60,000 nucleotides of DNA, taken from assembly GCA_012295275.1 (NCBI GenBank), contig CM022667.1, positions 18,077,245-18,137,244 of the forward strand, given 5' to 3'. Source of the stretch: Chrysomallon squamiferum. Taxonomy: Eukaryota; Mollusca; Gastropoda; Neomphalida; Peltospiridae. The notes under the pieces are model-generated. The model had not been told where the DNA came from, did no database searches, and was given only the letters and a program-made list of their open reading frames with translations. Shown one piece after another: positions 24,844-40,300 of this stretch (its first letter is position 1; every line of letters begins with the position of its first letter). The translations under genes were made by a program, and so were the position numbers.

Positions 24844-27800
24844 CAGATGACAACTAATTTAGAAATGTTTAATTTATTAACAAAATGGGATTTTTTATTA
24901 TTGGAAATATAATTTTTATAAATATTTGTAATTCATTTTAGATTATCAAGTTGTATTCACATCATACTTAGACATCAATGGCATTGTAGTACCTCATGAT
25001 CAGATAAAACAACATCATCGCAGTCGGCGAAATGCAGGACTGGAAGAAGACATTTTTATGAACATCACTGGCAAAAGTCTTCACTTCCATCTGAGACTGT
25101 CACCAAACAAAAATCTTTTGGCTCCAGGTTTTAAAATTTATCATCGTCACCATGGCAACTCTAGTACCATTCCACAGCAAACATCAACTAACCAACCTGA
25201 CCAGGATATCATGGACTGCATCTACACTGGACAAGTCTTATCACACAATTACTCCAAAGCATCGTTTTCCAACTGCCACAGCCTGGTAAGTATAAATTTA
25301 TTATTTTTTATTTTATCCAGAAATTTCATTTAATAGTTTTAAGATAAGTTTAATTTAAATTGACCATATTTTATTTTGGCTCATCATCTATATCAAGATC
25401 AATATCATCATTATTAATAATTGTATTAGTATTAGGAACATTATTAAGATTAAGTTCAAAGATAAAACAAGTTTTTAATCTTACTGATGTTTTTTTTTCT
25501 TTTTTTTTCTGAAATTTATGACAAATTAATCTCTTTGGCTGATATTTTAACATTACATTTTGCTTTGATTATCTTTTTTTTTACTGCTGTTATATCACAT
25601 ACTTCATCTTATCACACATAAAACCACTCCCATCTGAATATCACCTTTTAAAGATAACTTCAGACTTCAAGATAGTGAATTAAACAATTATGAAATAAAA
25701 CCCCACTGTTTCAATGATAACTTTACTCTTTAGGAAAATATATAGCAAACTGAACAATGATGAAATAAAGAAACATGTGGGTTTTTTTTAATTTATGTTC
25801 ACATTAACTTGGAAAAAGTATGTAGTAAATTATATAAAATAATAAAGTTAAAAACCCCCAACAAATTGTTGTTTTAAAGATAACTTAACACTTGGAGAAA
25901 ATATATTGCAAAATAAACAAGTTAAATATGAAGTATGGTGTTTTAAAGATAACTTTATACTTGGAGAAATAATAAACTAGTTAAACAAAAATTATATTCA
26001 TTTAAAGATAATGTTCCCCTTAGAGAAAATATAGCGTAAACTGAACAATGATGAAATAAAAAGTAAATGTTTTAAAAATAACTTTACATTTGGGTAAAGT
26101 ACATAGCTAAATAAACAAAATTTTTAAAAAAATCTTCTTTTAAATATAACTTTACACTTGAAAAAGTAAACAAGTTAAATAGAAAAAACTGTTGTTTTAA
26201 CATTAAAGCTTTGTTTTGTCACTTTACATAGTATTTATGAGATTTCTGTCATCAGATGTCAGTGTTGAGAAACACTTGTAGAAGATGACATTCCTCTCAA
26301 CTCAACACTTTTACAGCTAAATCTCTTCTCAACATTTTTCAACCAGTCTTAATGTTTGTTTTTATGGTGGAATAAAAACTACAAATGACATAATAAAATA
26401 TTTACACACTGACATGCAGGTGTTGCTGATGAGCATTTAGTAGTAGTAGTAGTAGTAACAAGATTTATCACTGTTTACTTCCTTCATGTTTGTGTTTAAT
26501 TTATCACTTGTTTAAAACATCAAAAGCTGGATTTTAATGTCCTGTAACAAATAAAGATTGTAAATAACTCTATTTATTTTACTGGAATTAAATAACATAT
26601 TACTTCAAAACACTTGCCAAATACACTAATTTTGATACTATTGAAATAATTATAATAGTGGTTTAACAAGTATTATAAATATGTTTGTAAAATTAACACT
26701 AACTTATATCTTATAATAAATATGTTTCTCTTGTGTTTATTTATTTATGTATTTATATATATATGTATATATGTGTGTATGTCTGTCTGTCTGTACATAC
26801 GTGTGCATGTAAATGTTTATGTGTCTGTGTTTACATATGTGTGCCTGTATGTAATTTGCTCTGTTGTTTCATTCTAATTTCTAATGTGATTTCACATCTA
26901 TTATCTAACACTTAAAGCAATCATACACACATAAACATACATACAATACAAACTCACAAAGAGAGACAGAGAGACAGTGAGAGAGAAACACACACAGCAT
27001 TATCAATGTTACCAAACAAATATAACAATTGCAAAGTATTTTCTCTAACATTTCAGATTATTTTTACTATTTGTTAATCACAAATTTATAACAGTTATAA
27101 CTAAATTTTACCACTGACAAAAGAAAACATTTTGAAAAGTCAGATATGAAAAGAACCATTCAGTAGTGTTTACAACTTAATTACACAAACAGCTTGGTGT
27201 TCCAGCGGTGTCTTCCCATTTGGTAGATTCCCAGTTCGTATAATTCCCATTTCGTAGAAAAACCTGGTTTACTGCAATACCTGATTACCTCTGTATATAA
27301 TGAACTTGGCCTGTGCATACATCTGGTTTCTTTCGACAAAAATATTATAAATAACTAATTCAGCAAATATAATTTTTAACAAAACATATTTTACATATGA
27401 GTAATTTACTTATATTCAGTAAATAGAGTATTTGAACGTTACATTTATCATTAACTTTTCGAATTCAACCGTATTCAGCTTAAACATGTACAAGATATCT
27501 GTTACTGATCATATTTACGTTATGCACACATACATATTCAGATTGTGCACATATTATACAATACATGTGACATAGTATATTAATAGTGTGTACACTAAAG
27601 ATATTATGACCTGCAAATACTTTGGCTATGACTGAAAAAGTTTATACGAAGGACCAAATCATTGGGAATACTTTTAGATAAATACCTTCTTTTTTAATTA
27701 TTTACATTCACTATATTCGATACATAGATCATTTCGATATTTGTCATATTTGCATACTTTATGCGATAAGCAATATCCATACTACAATAATACCTCAGAT

Positions 27801-30800
27801 TAAAGATGTAATTGGTTCCAAAACTTCCAATAACTAAGTGAGGTAAACGGGAGACTAATTTACATTGAATTAAGGTTAAAAGCAGTGGTTACTTTCTCGC
27901 TGATGAGATCTGACATAAAAAAAAGAGGTGAAATAAGGAGAAATAAAACGGCAGTTTAGACATAAATGATTTAATAGATTGTAGATATTAAATAAACAGT
28001 AAATCATTTACAAATCAATTTATACAAATACATTAAGAAATAAGTATATGCCGCTCATTGTGGGTTTTGGTTTCATTTAAGATAATGTATTTTGTTTCTA
28101 AAGTTATTATCTTCCGTTTCTTTTATCATCAGCATTTGCCGGTATACTGTTATTCGTTTTGACATATTGGAAGGGTAAATTACAAACAAGTTTAAGTCTA
28201 AATCGAAGCAGAAGACAAAAGAGAATCAGAATATCAGATGCACATATGACGTGTCAACTGATCAACACAACTGAGAGAAGCTCGTGAATGAACGAAAAAT
28301 TAAAGAAAAAGGACTTAAAAACATGCACTGTATACATTTGTATCATTTATTTCGAGCAATTAACTATTAAATTAAATTTCTATTTATATAATTTGTAAAG
28401 AAGAAAGATTGTTAAAGCGTGGTATCGTTAAGCGAGATGTTACTGTATTTATACAATAATAATCGCTTTCCAAATAATCTGGAGCAGTTCATTAAAATGA
28501 CTGAGGTAAAACCAAACATGTCAATAAGACCACTGAACCACATTTAGCCTTTCTATGAAATGGGATTCTACCAAATGGGACTAAGCCGTTCCGGCAAGCA
28601 TGATGATTGATCCAGTCTGTGGAATGTATTGTCCTCCCAGTGTCATCACTGTCCACTGTGGGTGGCATCTACTGACCACTAGATAGCCACTGTTTGTGAT
28701 CAGTGCTTTTGCACACAGTAATTGTTATCTGTTTGTTCACTTTATTTTAGTTATGGGAATTATTTTGAAATTCTTTGATGTCACTTTTTCTAATGATAGT
28801 TTCATCCATGATGGATTATTTGCTGTTGTCTGTTCATATGTACATAGACAGAGGGAGGTATTCATCTGTAGCTGAGCTACATTTAGTAAATATAACTATA
28901 CATTGTAGCTTTGAGACATTCTACATTTGAAATTGATGTACATAGACAGAGGGAGGTATTCATCTGTAACTTATTTTTTTTATTTATATAGAAACTGGAC
29001 ACTGATATTGCTTAGGCATTTAATAAGATTATTTTGTAATAAATGTTTTATTCTTTCTTTCTTTCTTTCTTTATTTATTATTATTATTATTATTATTATC
29101 ATTATTATTATTATTATATATATTTTTTTTTACCTGGAACAACTCATTATAGAGAATTCAATGACCCTAAAAGGATACTACTTTTAATATTTAATATAAA
29201 AAACATAAACAAAACAACAGTATTATTTATTTAATAATTATTCAAGGAATTAATTTGAAATAATGTATTATAATGTATGGTATCAAATAAATTCTTCTAG
29301 TTTTTTAAATTACAAAATTTACAAGCTGTTCAAGATGTTAAAATATAATTTGTGTGAGTATGTTAAATGTGGATTTATATCAGAGTTTTAGTAAGAGTAG
29401 TAATAATAGGAACAACAACAATAACAATAATAATAAAAATAAATAATTTACATATTACTTTGTATTTTTCCATTATCATTAATCATTTGAAAAAAGGACA
29501 ACATTTTTTTAAAAATAACAAAATTTAATAAAATGGATATAATTTCTTTGTAATGTCTACAACAAGAAAATCTCTTCAAGACTTTTTGTGCCTTTTATAA
29601 AACTGAGTGACACTTGTGGCTGATACTTGGTTTGTGTGTGAATGTAATTTGTAAGTGATGTTGTTACCTTGGTACACACACTCTTAAAAGGTCAACATGT
29701 GGTCTTTGTTTGAGGGATGAAACTGTCAGCTTTGATGTTGTGAACAGTGTATCACTATTGTGTTACATTGTTGTCACTGCTGTTACTCAATGTTATTTCT
29801 CCTGTAACATTTCAACACACTGGCAGGCTTCCCTGCTGTGTTCTTACACTTGTTTCTTGTGGATGTGAACAGGAACATACAGATGTTTACATTTTTTTAT
29901 TACACTTACATTCTCTTTTTTTTTTAATCAGTAATAATTGGTTAAATATATCATTTTGAATAATTATGATTATCACTTACTTTTGTCAGAAACAGCTGAT
30001 TATTTATTTTTCCCAAACATACATCATCATCTTTGCAATCATTCATGAAGCTAAGTTAGATGAACTGAAATATGTAATGAATATTTTCTAATTTATAAAC
30101 AATTCAGTACAGTACATCAAAGATATAGTGTGTGTGTGCTTTCCTTTTCATTTGTTTTATAAAGAAAGGGAGGAAATGCATGATAAACTCAGCACTTTTT
30201 ATTTATATTTATACATCATAACTTACTCTTCATGATTAGCAGCAACTGATCTTTTTTATAGGCAGCAGATTTTCATTAAACCAGTTACAGAGCATTGGCT
30301 GGATTGAGAAATAGCTTGGAGTGTCCACCATGAGTGACTGATCTGAAATATCACATACTGAGCCAACATCTATTACTGAACTTCATTTTGCTTATAAAAT
30401 CAGTGGCACATGTATTATTAGCCTAATGAATCTTAAGTTTCATGGCCCCTAATCCAGGAAATGTCTAGGTTAATTTAAAAAAAATTATGTGATCTCTCAT
30501 GGAACAAACCAACTGAAGAAGATAACAGTGGTTAACCAGTTCCCATTGCTGCTTGTGAAGAGTCCAACACAGATTAAACTTCATGACTCAAAAATGATAA
30601 AATCTTAAAAGCAAAAGATTTAAGCCGTAGTCCTGTCTAATTATCATCTTTCAAGATAAATGTTGACTTCCCTGTGTAATTCACACAGCTGTGTGTGTTT
30701 TATAACAGTTCTGTCATAAGACTGGTCTTTTGTTATCTCTGATAATAAACACATTCTTTTTGGAAATGTCCAAGAATAGTTTGTCACTCATAACACTTTT

Positions 30801-31352
30801 ATTTCAGAAGAATCATAAATAAAACACTGAAGAGTTCTAGTTGAAGTGGCAGATATCTGGCAGTTTATACAACAGTTTGAATTAGTCATCATGTTGAACA
30901 GAAAGAGATGGTTAGAAGTTTGTAGATATTACTGGATTAGTGTTTTAATACCACTGACAGTCTCACTTCAGTGAAGAAAAACCTTTCATGATACAGACAT
31001 TTCCAGCTTTATAGAAATTTGCTGAGCTACATTTAGTAAATATAACATACATTGTAGCTTTGAGACTGTACATTTGAAATTGATAACTCATATCTACACC
31101 TAATAAAGTAATACTGTTACATACTGGTCTTATTATGAGCTGTGCAGCAAAAAATACTAATCACTTTACTATGAAACTAAATAATCTTTAACAGTATTTT
31201 TAAAATTTTATTTAGGCCTCTTTATACCATATAGTACATTACCTTAAGCTAGCCCTAACTATGAAGTTGTTTCTTTAGTTATTTTTAATTAATTTCAGTA
31301 GTTTTTATTCTTGGTATATATATATATATAAACATTAAAAGAGCAGACAGGT

Positions 31353-31392
<40 letters not shown>

Positions 31393-34300
31393 CATACATA
31401 CATAGATACATATATACATACATATATATGTTATATGTTACACATAGCTTTTCAATATAATGAGCATCATGAGGTCAGACATGTCAGTAATAGTGGTAAC
31501 ATCTGTACAAGCAGCTCACCACATGAAAGTCACACACACTAGACTGAGCAGTTCTGTCAGGTAAAGCTGTTTTTATCTGTGAAACACTTGTATGCATGGA
31601 CAGTTATAGCTCTTTTCTCTGATAGATGTTATCTCAGATACCACTTAATGAGATAGCTCAAAGAGATAATATGATGTGATAAAAACAAAGGTGCTTTGCC
31701 TGACAATCCACAAGGAAAGATGAAAGACACAGGTTTGACAGAAGTGAAAGTTTTAAAATCATGATTACTTGAGAAGTAAATAAATAAATTAAATGACATT
31801 TAAAATCTATTTGTGAGGGTTAATGAAGTAATAGACTAGAAACATTTTGTTGTTCTTTAGCTGTTGTTTCACTAGTCCCTATATATATATATATATATAT
31901 ATATAGAACCACAGCTAAAGAAGAACAAAATGTTTCTAGTCTATTACTTCATTAACCCTCACAAATAGATTTTAAATGTCATTTAATTTATTTATGTGTA
32001 TATATATATAGACATAATATATATATATATATATTTTTTTTATAATTAGTGTTTGCTAGTAACAAGCAACACAATTTTAGAGGCTGAACTATAGTAACTG
32101 CAAACACTCACACACTCACACACACACACCCACACAAACACACTCACACACACACACACATACACACACTTGCTCTTTCAGTGTTTTATTTTTCTAGTTT
32201 CTGTGTAAAGCAGGTGTGGAATATTTTCACTTCATCAATATTATCATGTCTTTGTGATCTCAAACATTCACTACACGATAAGTGTTGTCCCCAGTGTAGG
32301 CAATATTTCATTTCAGAGAAACACAATTTCCTAATCCACCTTTAGTCTCAATGTTGAAATTAGCTATCTCTAATAAATTCCATATATAAAATATAAACAT
32401 TCATACAAACAAACAAACCAAAAACAAAAAAAAATGAAAAAAAAAATGTTTGTTAATTCTGATTTAAAGCTTACTATATTCATATTATCCATGATGCAGG
32501 AAGTGTGTGTGTGTGTGTGAAATCTGTTGTTATCTATCTGTGATTTCTATCTGCCTGTGTGATATAATCAAAACACACTGAAGTACTAAAGTGCCATACT
32601 GCTATCAGGTTTTACCATTATCTTATATACAGAATAATAAAATAATAACAGTAAAATTAATAATAATAACAGTAAAATTAATAATAATAACAATAACAAA
32701 GAGAACTAATAATACAATAACAACAACAACAACAGTATCAATAAATTTAATAATAAAATAATAACAGTATTAGTAAAATTAATAATAATAATAACAACAG
32801 AAACGTTCATAAAACAACAACCTTTCTGATGCGGTGTTGTATCATTTTCTCACAGATCTGTCTCCCACTGTCAGCACTCACTTTAATCAGCAACACACAG
32901 GTTTATTTGTGTTGCTATCAGATCTTTATTGAAACAAGATATAAGGAAACATCTCTTTAAAGAGGTGTTGTTTTCTTTGCTCTGTTTTAATAAGATTGTG
33001 AGAGAGGGATTAGTGAAAGAAAAATGTACTTTTGTATTGTAGTAGCAGAAAAGTCTTTTTATTGTTGTTTTGTATTGAAGTAGCAGAAAAGTGTTTTAAT
33101 GTTGTTTTGTACTGAAGTAGCAGACAAGTGTTTTAATGTTCTTTTGTACTGAAGTAGCAGACAAGTGTTTTAATTTTGATTTGTACTGTACTACAAGAGA
33201 CAAGAGTACATATCACCTAATGAATCTGCAGAAAATTTTTAAAAAAAAAAGGTGTGTGGTGTTAAAAGTGGAGTGAGACCACAGACACCTGACTGTAGTA
33301 CAGGTATAGAGAGAGGTGTGTGGGGTTAAACATGGAGTGTAGTACAGGTATAGAGAGAGGTGTGTGGTGTTAAACATGGAGTGAGACCACAGACAGGTGA
33401 CTGTAGTACAGGTATAGAGAGAGGTGTGTGGTGTTAAACGTGGAGTGACACCACAGACAGCCGACTGTAGTACAGGTATAGAGAGAGATGTGTGGTGTTA
33501 AACATGGAGTGAGACCACAGACAGCCGACTGTAGTACAGGTATAGAGAGAGGTGTGTGGTATTAAAGGTGGAGTGAGACCACAGACAGCTGACTAGTACA
33601 GGTACAGAGAGATGTGTGTGGTGTTAAACATGGACTGTAGTACAGGTATAGAGAGATGTGTGTGGTGTTAAACATGGACTGTTGTACAGGTATAGAGAGA
33701 TGTGTGTGGTGTTAAACATGGACTGTAGTACAGATATAGAGAGGTGTGTGGTGTTAAACATGGACTGTAATACAGGTATAGAGAGAGATGTGTGGTGTTA
33801 AACATGGACTGTAGTACAGGTATAGAGAGAGGTGTTTGGTGTTAAACGTGGACATAGGAAACATATAGAGAGAGATGTGTGGTGTTAAACATGGAGTTAG
33901 ACCAAAGACAGCTGGCTATAGTACATGTATAGATAGAGGTGTGTGGTGTTAAACGTGCAGTGACACCACAGACAGCTGACTGTAGTACAGGTATAGAGAG
34001 AGGTGTGTGGTGTTAAACGCGCAGTGACACCACAGACAGCTGACTGTAGTACAGGTATAGAGAGAGGTGTGTGGTGTTACTCGTGGAGTGAGACCAAAGA
34101 CAGCTGACTGTAGTACAGGTATAGAGAGGTGTGTGGTGTTAAACATGGACTCTAGTACAGGTATAGAAAGAGGTGTGTGGTGTTAAACATGGAGTGAGAC
34201 TGTAGTACAGGTATAGAGAGAGGTATGTTGTGTTAAACGTGGAGTGACACCACATACAGCTGTCTGTAGTACACGTATAGAGAGACGTGTGTGGTGTTAA

Positions 34301-37300
34301 TCGTGGAGTGAGACCAAACACAGCTGACTGTAGTACAGGTATAGAGAGAGGTGTGTGGTGTTAAACATGGACTCTAGTACAGGTATAGAAAGAGGTGTGT
34401 GGTGTTAAACATGGAGTGAGACTGTAGTACAGGTATAGAGAGAGGTATGTTGTGTTAAACGTGGAGTGACACCACACACAGCTGACTGTAGTACAGGTAT
34501 AGAGAGATGTGTGGTGTTAAACATGGACTGTAGTACATGTATAGAGAGAGGTAAGTGGTGTTACACATGGACTGTAGTACAGGTATAGTGAGAGATGTGT
34601 TGTATTAAACATGGAGTGAGACCACAGACAGGTGACTGTAGTACATTTATAGAGAGAGATGTGTGGTGTTAAACATTGACTGTTGTACAGGTATAGAGAG
34701 AGGTGTGTGGTGTTAAACATGGAGTTAGACCAAAGACAGCTGACTGTAGTACAGGTGTAGATAGAGGTGTGTGGTGTTAAACATGGAGTCAGACCACATA
34801 GAGCTGACTGTAGTACAGGTATAGACAGAGGTGTGCGGTGTTAAACGTGGACTGTAGTACAGATATAGAGAGAGGTGTGTGGTGTTAAACATGGAGTCAG
34901 ACCACATAGAGCTGACTGTAGTACAGGTATAGAGAGAGGTGTGTTGTGTTAAACGTGGAGTGTAGTACAGGTATAGACAGAGGTGTGTGGTGTTAAACGT
35001 GGACTGTAGTACAGGTATAGACAGAGGTGTGTGGTGTTAAACATGGACTGTAGTACAGGTATAGAGAGAGGTGTGTGGTGTTAAACATGGAGTGTAGTAC
35101 AGGTATAGACAGAGGTGTGTGGTGTTAAACATGGACTGTAGTACAGGTATAGAGAGAGGTGTGTGGTGTTAAACATGGACTGTAGTACAGGTATAGAGAG
35201 AGGTGTGTGGTGTTAAACATGGAGTGTAGTACAGGTATAGACAGAGGTGTGTGGTGTTAAACATGGACTGTAGTACAGATACAGAGGTGTGTGGTGTTAA
35301 ACGTGGACTGTAGTACAGGTATAGAGAGGTGTGTGGTGTTAAACATGGACTGTAGTACAGATACAGAGGTGTGTGGTGTTAAACGTGGACTGTAGTACAG
35401 ATACAGAGGTGTGTGGTGTTAAACGTGGACTGTAGTACAGATACAGAGGTGTGTGGTGTTAAACGTGGACTGTAGTACAGATACAGAGGTGTGTGGTGTT
35501 AAACATGGACTGTAGTACAGATAGACAGAGGTGTGTGGTGTTAGAGGTGTGTGGTGTTAAACATGGACTGTAGTACAGATACAGAGGTGTGTGGTGTTAA
35601 ACATGGACTGTAGTACAGATACAGAGGTGTGTGGTGTTAAACGTGGACTGTAGTACAGATACAGAGGTGTGTGGTGTTAAACATGGACTGTAGTACAGAT
35701 ATAGAGAGAGGTGTGTGGTGTTAAACATGGACTGTAGTACAGATACAGAGGTGTGTGGTGTTAAACATGGACTGTAGTACAGATACAGAGGTGTGTGGTG
35801 TTAAACGTGGACTGTAGTACAGATATAGAGAGAGGTGTGTGGTGTTAAACATGGACTGTAGTACAGGTATAGACAGAGGTGTGTGGTGTTAAACGTGGAC
35901 TGTAGTACAGATACAGAGGTGTGCGGTGTTAAACGTGGACTGTAGTACAGATACAGAGGTGTGTGGTGTTAAACATGGAGTCAGACCACATAGAGCTGAC
36001 TGTAGTACAGGTATAGACAGAGGTGTGTGGTGTTAAACGTGGACTGTAGTACAGGTATAGACAGAGGTGTGCGGTGTTAAACGTGGACTGTAGTACAGGT
36101 ATAGAGAGAGGTGTGTGGTGTTAAACATGGAGTGTAGTACAGGTATAGACAGAGGTGTGTGGTGTTAAACATGGAGTGTAGTACAGGTATAGAGAGAGGT
36201 GTGTGGTGTTAAACGTGGACTGTAGTACAGGTATAGAGAGAGGTGTGTGGTGTTAAACATGGACTGTAGTACAGGTATACAGAGGTGTGTGCGGTGTTAA
36301 ACGTGGAGTGTAGTACAGGTATAGACAGAGGTGTGCGGTGTTAAACGTGGAGTGTAGTACAGGTATAGACAGAGGTGTGTGGTGTTAAACGTGGAGTGTA
36401 GTACAGGTATAGAGAGAGGTGTGTGGTGTTAAACGTGGACTGTAGTACAGGTATAGACAGAGGTGTGTGGTGTTAAACGTGGAGTGTAGTACAGGTATAG
36501 ACAGAGGTGTGTGGTGTTAAACGTGGACTGTAGTACAGGTATAGAGAGAGGTGTGTGGTGTTAAACATGGACTGTAGTACAGGTATAGACAGAGGTGTGT
36601 GGTGTTAAACGTGGACTGTAGTACAGGTATAGAGAGAGGTGTGTGGTGTTAAACGTGGACTGTAGTACAGGTATAGAGAGGGTGTGTGGTGTTAAACGTG
36701 GACTGTAGTACAGATACAGAGGTGTGTGGTGTTAAACGTGGACTGTAGTACAGGTATAGAGAGAGGTGTGTGGTGTTAAACATGGACTGTAGTACAGGTA
36801 TACAGAGGGTGTGTGTGTTAAACATGTGGACTGTAGTACAGGTATAGAGAGGTGTGTGGTGTTAAACATGGACTGTAGTACAGGTATAGACAGAGGTGTG
36901 TGGTGTTAAACATGGACTGTACTGTAGTACAGGTATAGAGAGAGGTGTGTGGTGTTAAACATGGACAGGTGTGTGTGGTAAACAGGTATAGAGAGGGTGT
37001 GTGGTGTTAAACGTGGACTGTAGTACAGGTATAGAGAGAGGTGTGTGGTGTTAAACATGGACTGTAGTACAGGTATAGAGAGAGGTGTGTGGTGTTAAAC
37101 ATGGAGTGAGACCACAGACAGCTGACTGTAGTACAGGTATAGAGAGAGATGTGTGGTGTTAAACATGGAGTGAGACTGTAGTACAGGTATAGAGAGAGGT
37201 GTGTGGTGTTAAACATGGAGTGTAGTACAGGTAGACAAACATGGACTGTAGTACAGGTGTAGAGTGGTGTGTGGTGTTAAACATGGAGTGTAGTACAGGT

Positions 37301-40300
37301 ATAGAGAGAGGTGTGTGGTGTTAAACATGGACTGTGTAGTACAGGTATATAGAGAGAGGTGTGTGGTGTTAAACATGGACTGTAGTACAGGTATAGAGAG
37401 GTGTGTGGTGTTAAACATGGAGTGAGACCACAGAGCTGTGTACAAACATGGACTGTAGTACAGGTATAGAGAGGTGTGTGGTGTTAAACATGGACTGTGA
37501 GTACAGGTATAGACAGAGGTGTGTGGTGTTAAACATGGACTGTAGTACAGGTATAGAGAGAGGTGTGTGTTAAACATGTGTTAAACATGGACTGTGTAGG
37601 TATAGAGAGAGGTGTGTGGTGTTAAACATGGACTGTAGTACAGGTATAGAGAGGTGTGTGGTGTTAAACATGGACTGTAGTACAGGTATAGAGAGAGTGT
37701 GTGGTGTTAAACATGGACTGTAGTACAGGTATAGAGAGAGAGGTGTGTGGTGTTAAACATGGACTGTAGTACAGGTATAGAGAGAGGTGTGTGGTGTTAA
37801 ACATGGACTGTAGTACAGGTATAGAGAGAGGTGTGTGGTGTTAAACATGGACTGTAGTACACAGATATACAGTACAGGTGTGTGGTGTGGTGTTAAACAT
37901 GGACTGTAGTACAGAGTTAAACATGGACTGTAGTACAGGTATAGAGAGGTGTGTGTGGTGTTAAACATGGACTGTAGTACAGGTATAGAGAGGTGTGTGG
38001 TAAACATGGACTGTAGTACAGATACAGGTGTGTGGTGTTAAACATGGAGTGTAGTACAGGATACAGGTATAGAGAGAGGTGTGTGGTGTTAAACATGGAC
38101 TGTAGTACAGGTATAGAGAGGTGTGTGGTGTTAAACATGGACTGTAGTACAGGTATAGAGGTGTGTGGTGTTAAACGTGGACTGTAGTACAGGTATAGAC
38201 AGAGGTGTGTGGTGTTAAACATGGACTGTAGTACAGATATAGAGAGGTGTGTGGTGTTAAACGTGGACTGTAGTACAGGTATAGAGAGAGAGGTGTGTGT
38301 GGTGTTAAACATGGACTGAGTGTAGATAGATAGAGGTGTGTGGTGTTAAACATGGACTGTGTTACAGGTATAGAGAGAGGTGTGTGTGTTAAACATGGAC
38401 TGTAGTACAGGTATAGACAGAGGTGTGTGGTGTTAAACGTGGACTGTAGTGTAGGTGTGTGGTGTGTGGTGTTAACGTGGACTGTAGTACAGGTATAGAG
38501 GGTGTGTGGTGTTAAACATGGACTGTAGTACAGTATATAGAGGTGTGTGTGGTGTTAAACATGGACTGTAGTACAGGTATAGAGAGGTGTGTGGTGTTAA
38601 ACATGGACTGTAGTACAGAGAGGTGTGTGTGTGTGGTGTTAAACATGGACTGTAGTACAGGTATAGAGAGGTGTGTGTGGTGTTAAACGTGGACTGTAAA
38701 CAGGTATAGACATGTGGTTAAACATGGACTGTAGACCACATAGAGATACTGTGTGGTGTTAAACGTGGACTGTAGTACAGGTATAGAGGAGGTGTGTGGT
38801 GTTAAACATGGACTGTAGTACAGATAGAGAGAGGTGTGTGGTGTTAAACATGGACTGTAGTACAGAGGATGTAGTACAGGTATACAGATACAGAGGTGTG
38901 TGGTGTTAAACATGGACTGTAGTACAGATAGAGAGGTGTGTGGTGTTAAACGTGGACTGTAGTACAGATAGAGAGGTGTGTGTGTGGTGTTAAACATGGA
39001 TGGACTGTAGTACAGGTATAGACAGAGGTGTGTGGTGTTAAACATGGACTGTAGTACAGGTATAGATAGAGGTGTGTGGTGTTAAACATGGACTGTAGTA
39101 CAGACCATAGAGTAAACAGGACTGTAGATAGAGGTGTGTGGTGTGTGGTGTTAAACATGGACTGTAGTACAGGTATAGAGGTGTGTGGTGTTAAACATGG
39201 AGTCAGACCACATAGGACTGTAGTACAGGTATAGAGAGAGTGTGTGTGTTAAAACATGGACTGTAGTACAGGTGTGTGGTGTTAAACATGGACTGTAGTA
39301 CAGGTGTGTGTGGTGTTAAACATGGACTGTAGTACAGGTATAGAGAGAGGTGTGTGGTGTTAAACATGGACTGTAGTACACCACATAGAGCTGTGTGGTG
39401 AGTACAGGTATAGAGAGAGGTGTGTGGTGTTAAACATGGACTAAACAGGTATAGAGAGAGAGGTGTGTGGTGTTAAACATGGACTGTAGTACAGGTATAG
39501 AGAGGTGTGTGTGTGGTGTTAAACATGGAGTGTAGTACACAGGTATAGAAAGGTGTGTGGTGTAGAGAGAGGTGTGTGGTGTTAAACATGGAGTCATGGA
39601 CTGTGTGGTATAGAGAGGTGTGTGGTGTTAAACATGGAGTAGTGTGTGGTGTTAAACATGGACTGTAGTACAGGTATAGAGAGAGGGTGTGTGGTGTTAA
39701 ACGGGACTGTAGTACAGGTATAGAGAGAGGTGTGTGGTGTGTGGGAGTTAAACATGGAGTGTACCACAGGTATAGAGAGGTGTGTGGTGTGTGGAGTACA
39801 GGTATAGAGAGAGGTGTGTGGTGTTAAACAGGACTGTAGTACAGGTATAGACACCAAACATGGACAGTACAGGTATAGGAGGTGTGTGTGTGGTGTTAAA
39901 CATGGACTGTAGTACAGGTATAGAGAGAGGTGTGTGGTGTTAAACATGGACTGTGTACAGGTATAGAGAGGTGTGTGTGGTGTTAAACATGGACTGAGTA
40001 CAGGTATGTAGGTGTGTGGTGTTAAACGTGGACTGTAGTACAGGTATAGAGAGGTGTGTGGTGTTAAACATGGAGTGTACCACAGGTATAGAGAGAGACT
40101 GGTGTTAAACATGGAGTGTACTACAGGTACAGGTATGTGTGTGTTAAAGACATGTGGTGTTAAACATGTATGGAGTGTGTGTAAACATAGAGGGTGTGTG
40201 TGTGTGGTGTACAGGTATAGATAGAGAGGTGTGTGTGTGTTAAACATGGAGTGTAGTACAGGTATAGAGAGAGGTGTGTGGTGTTAAACATGGACTGTAG

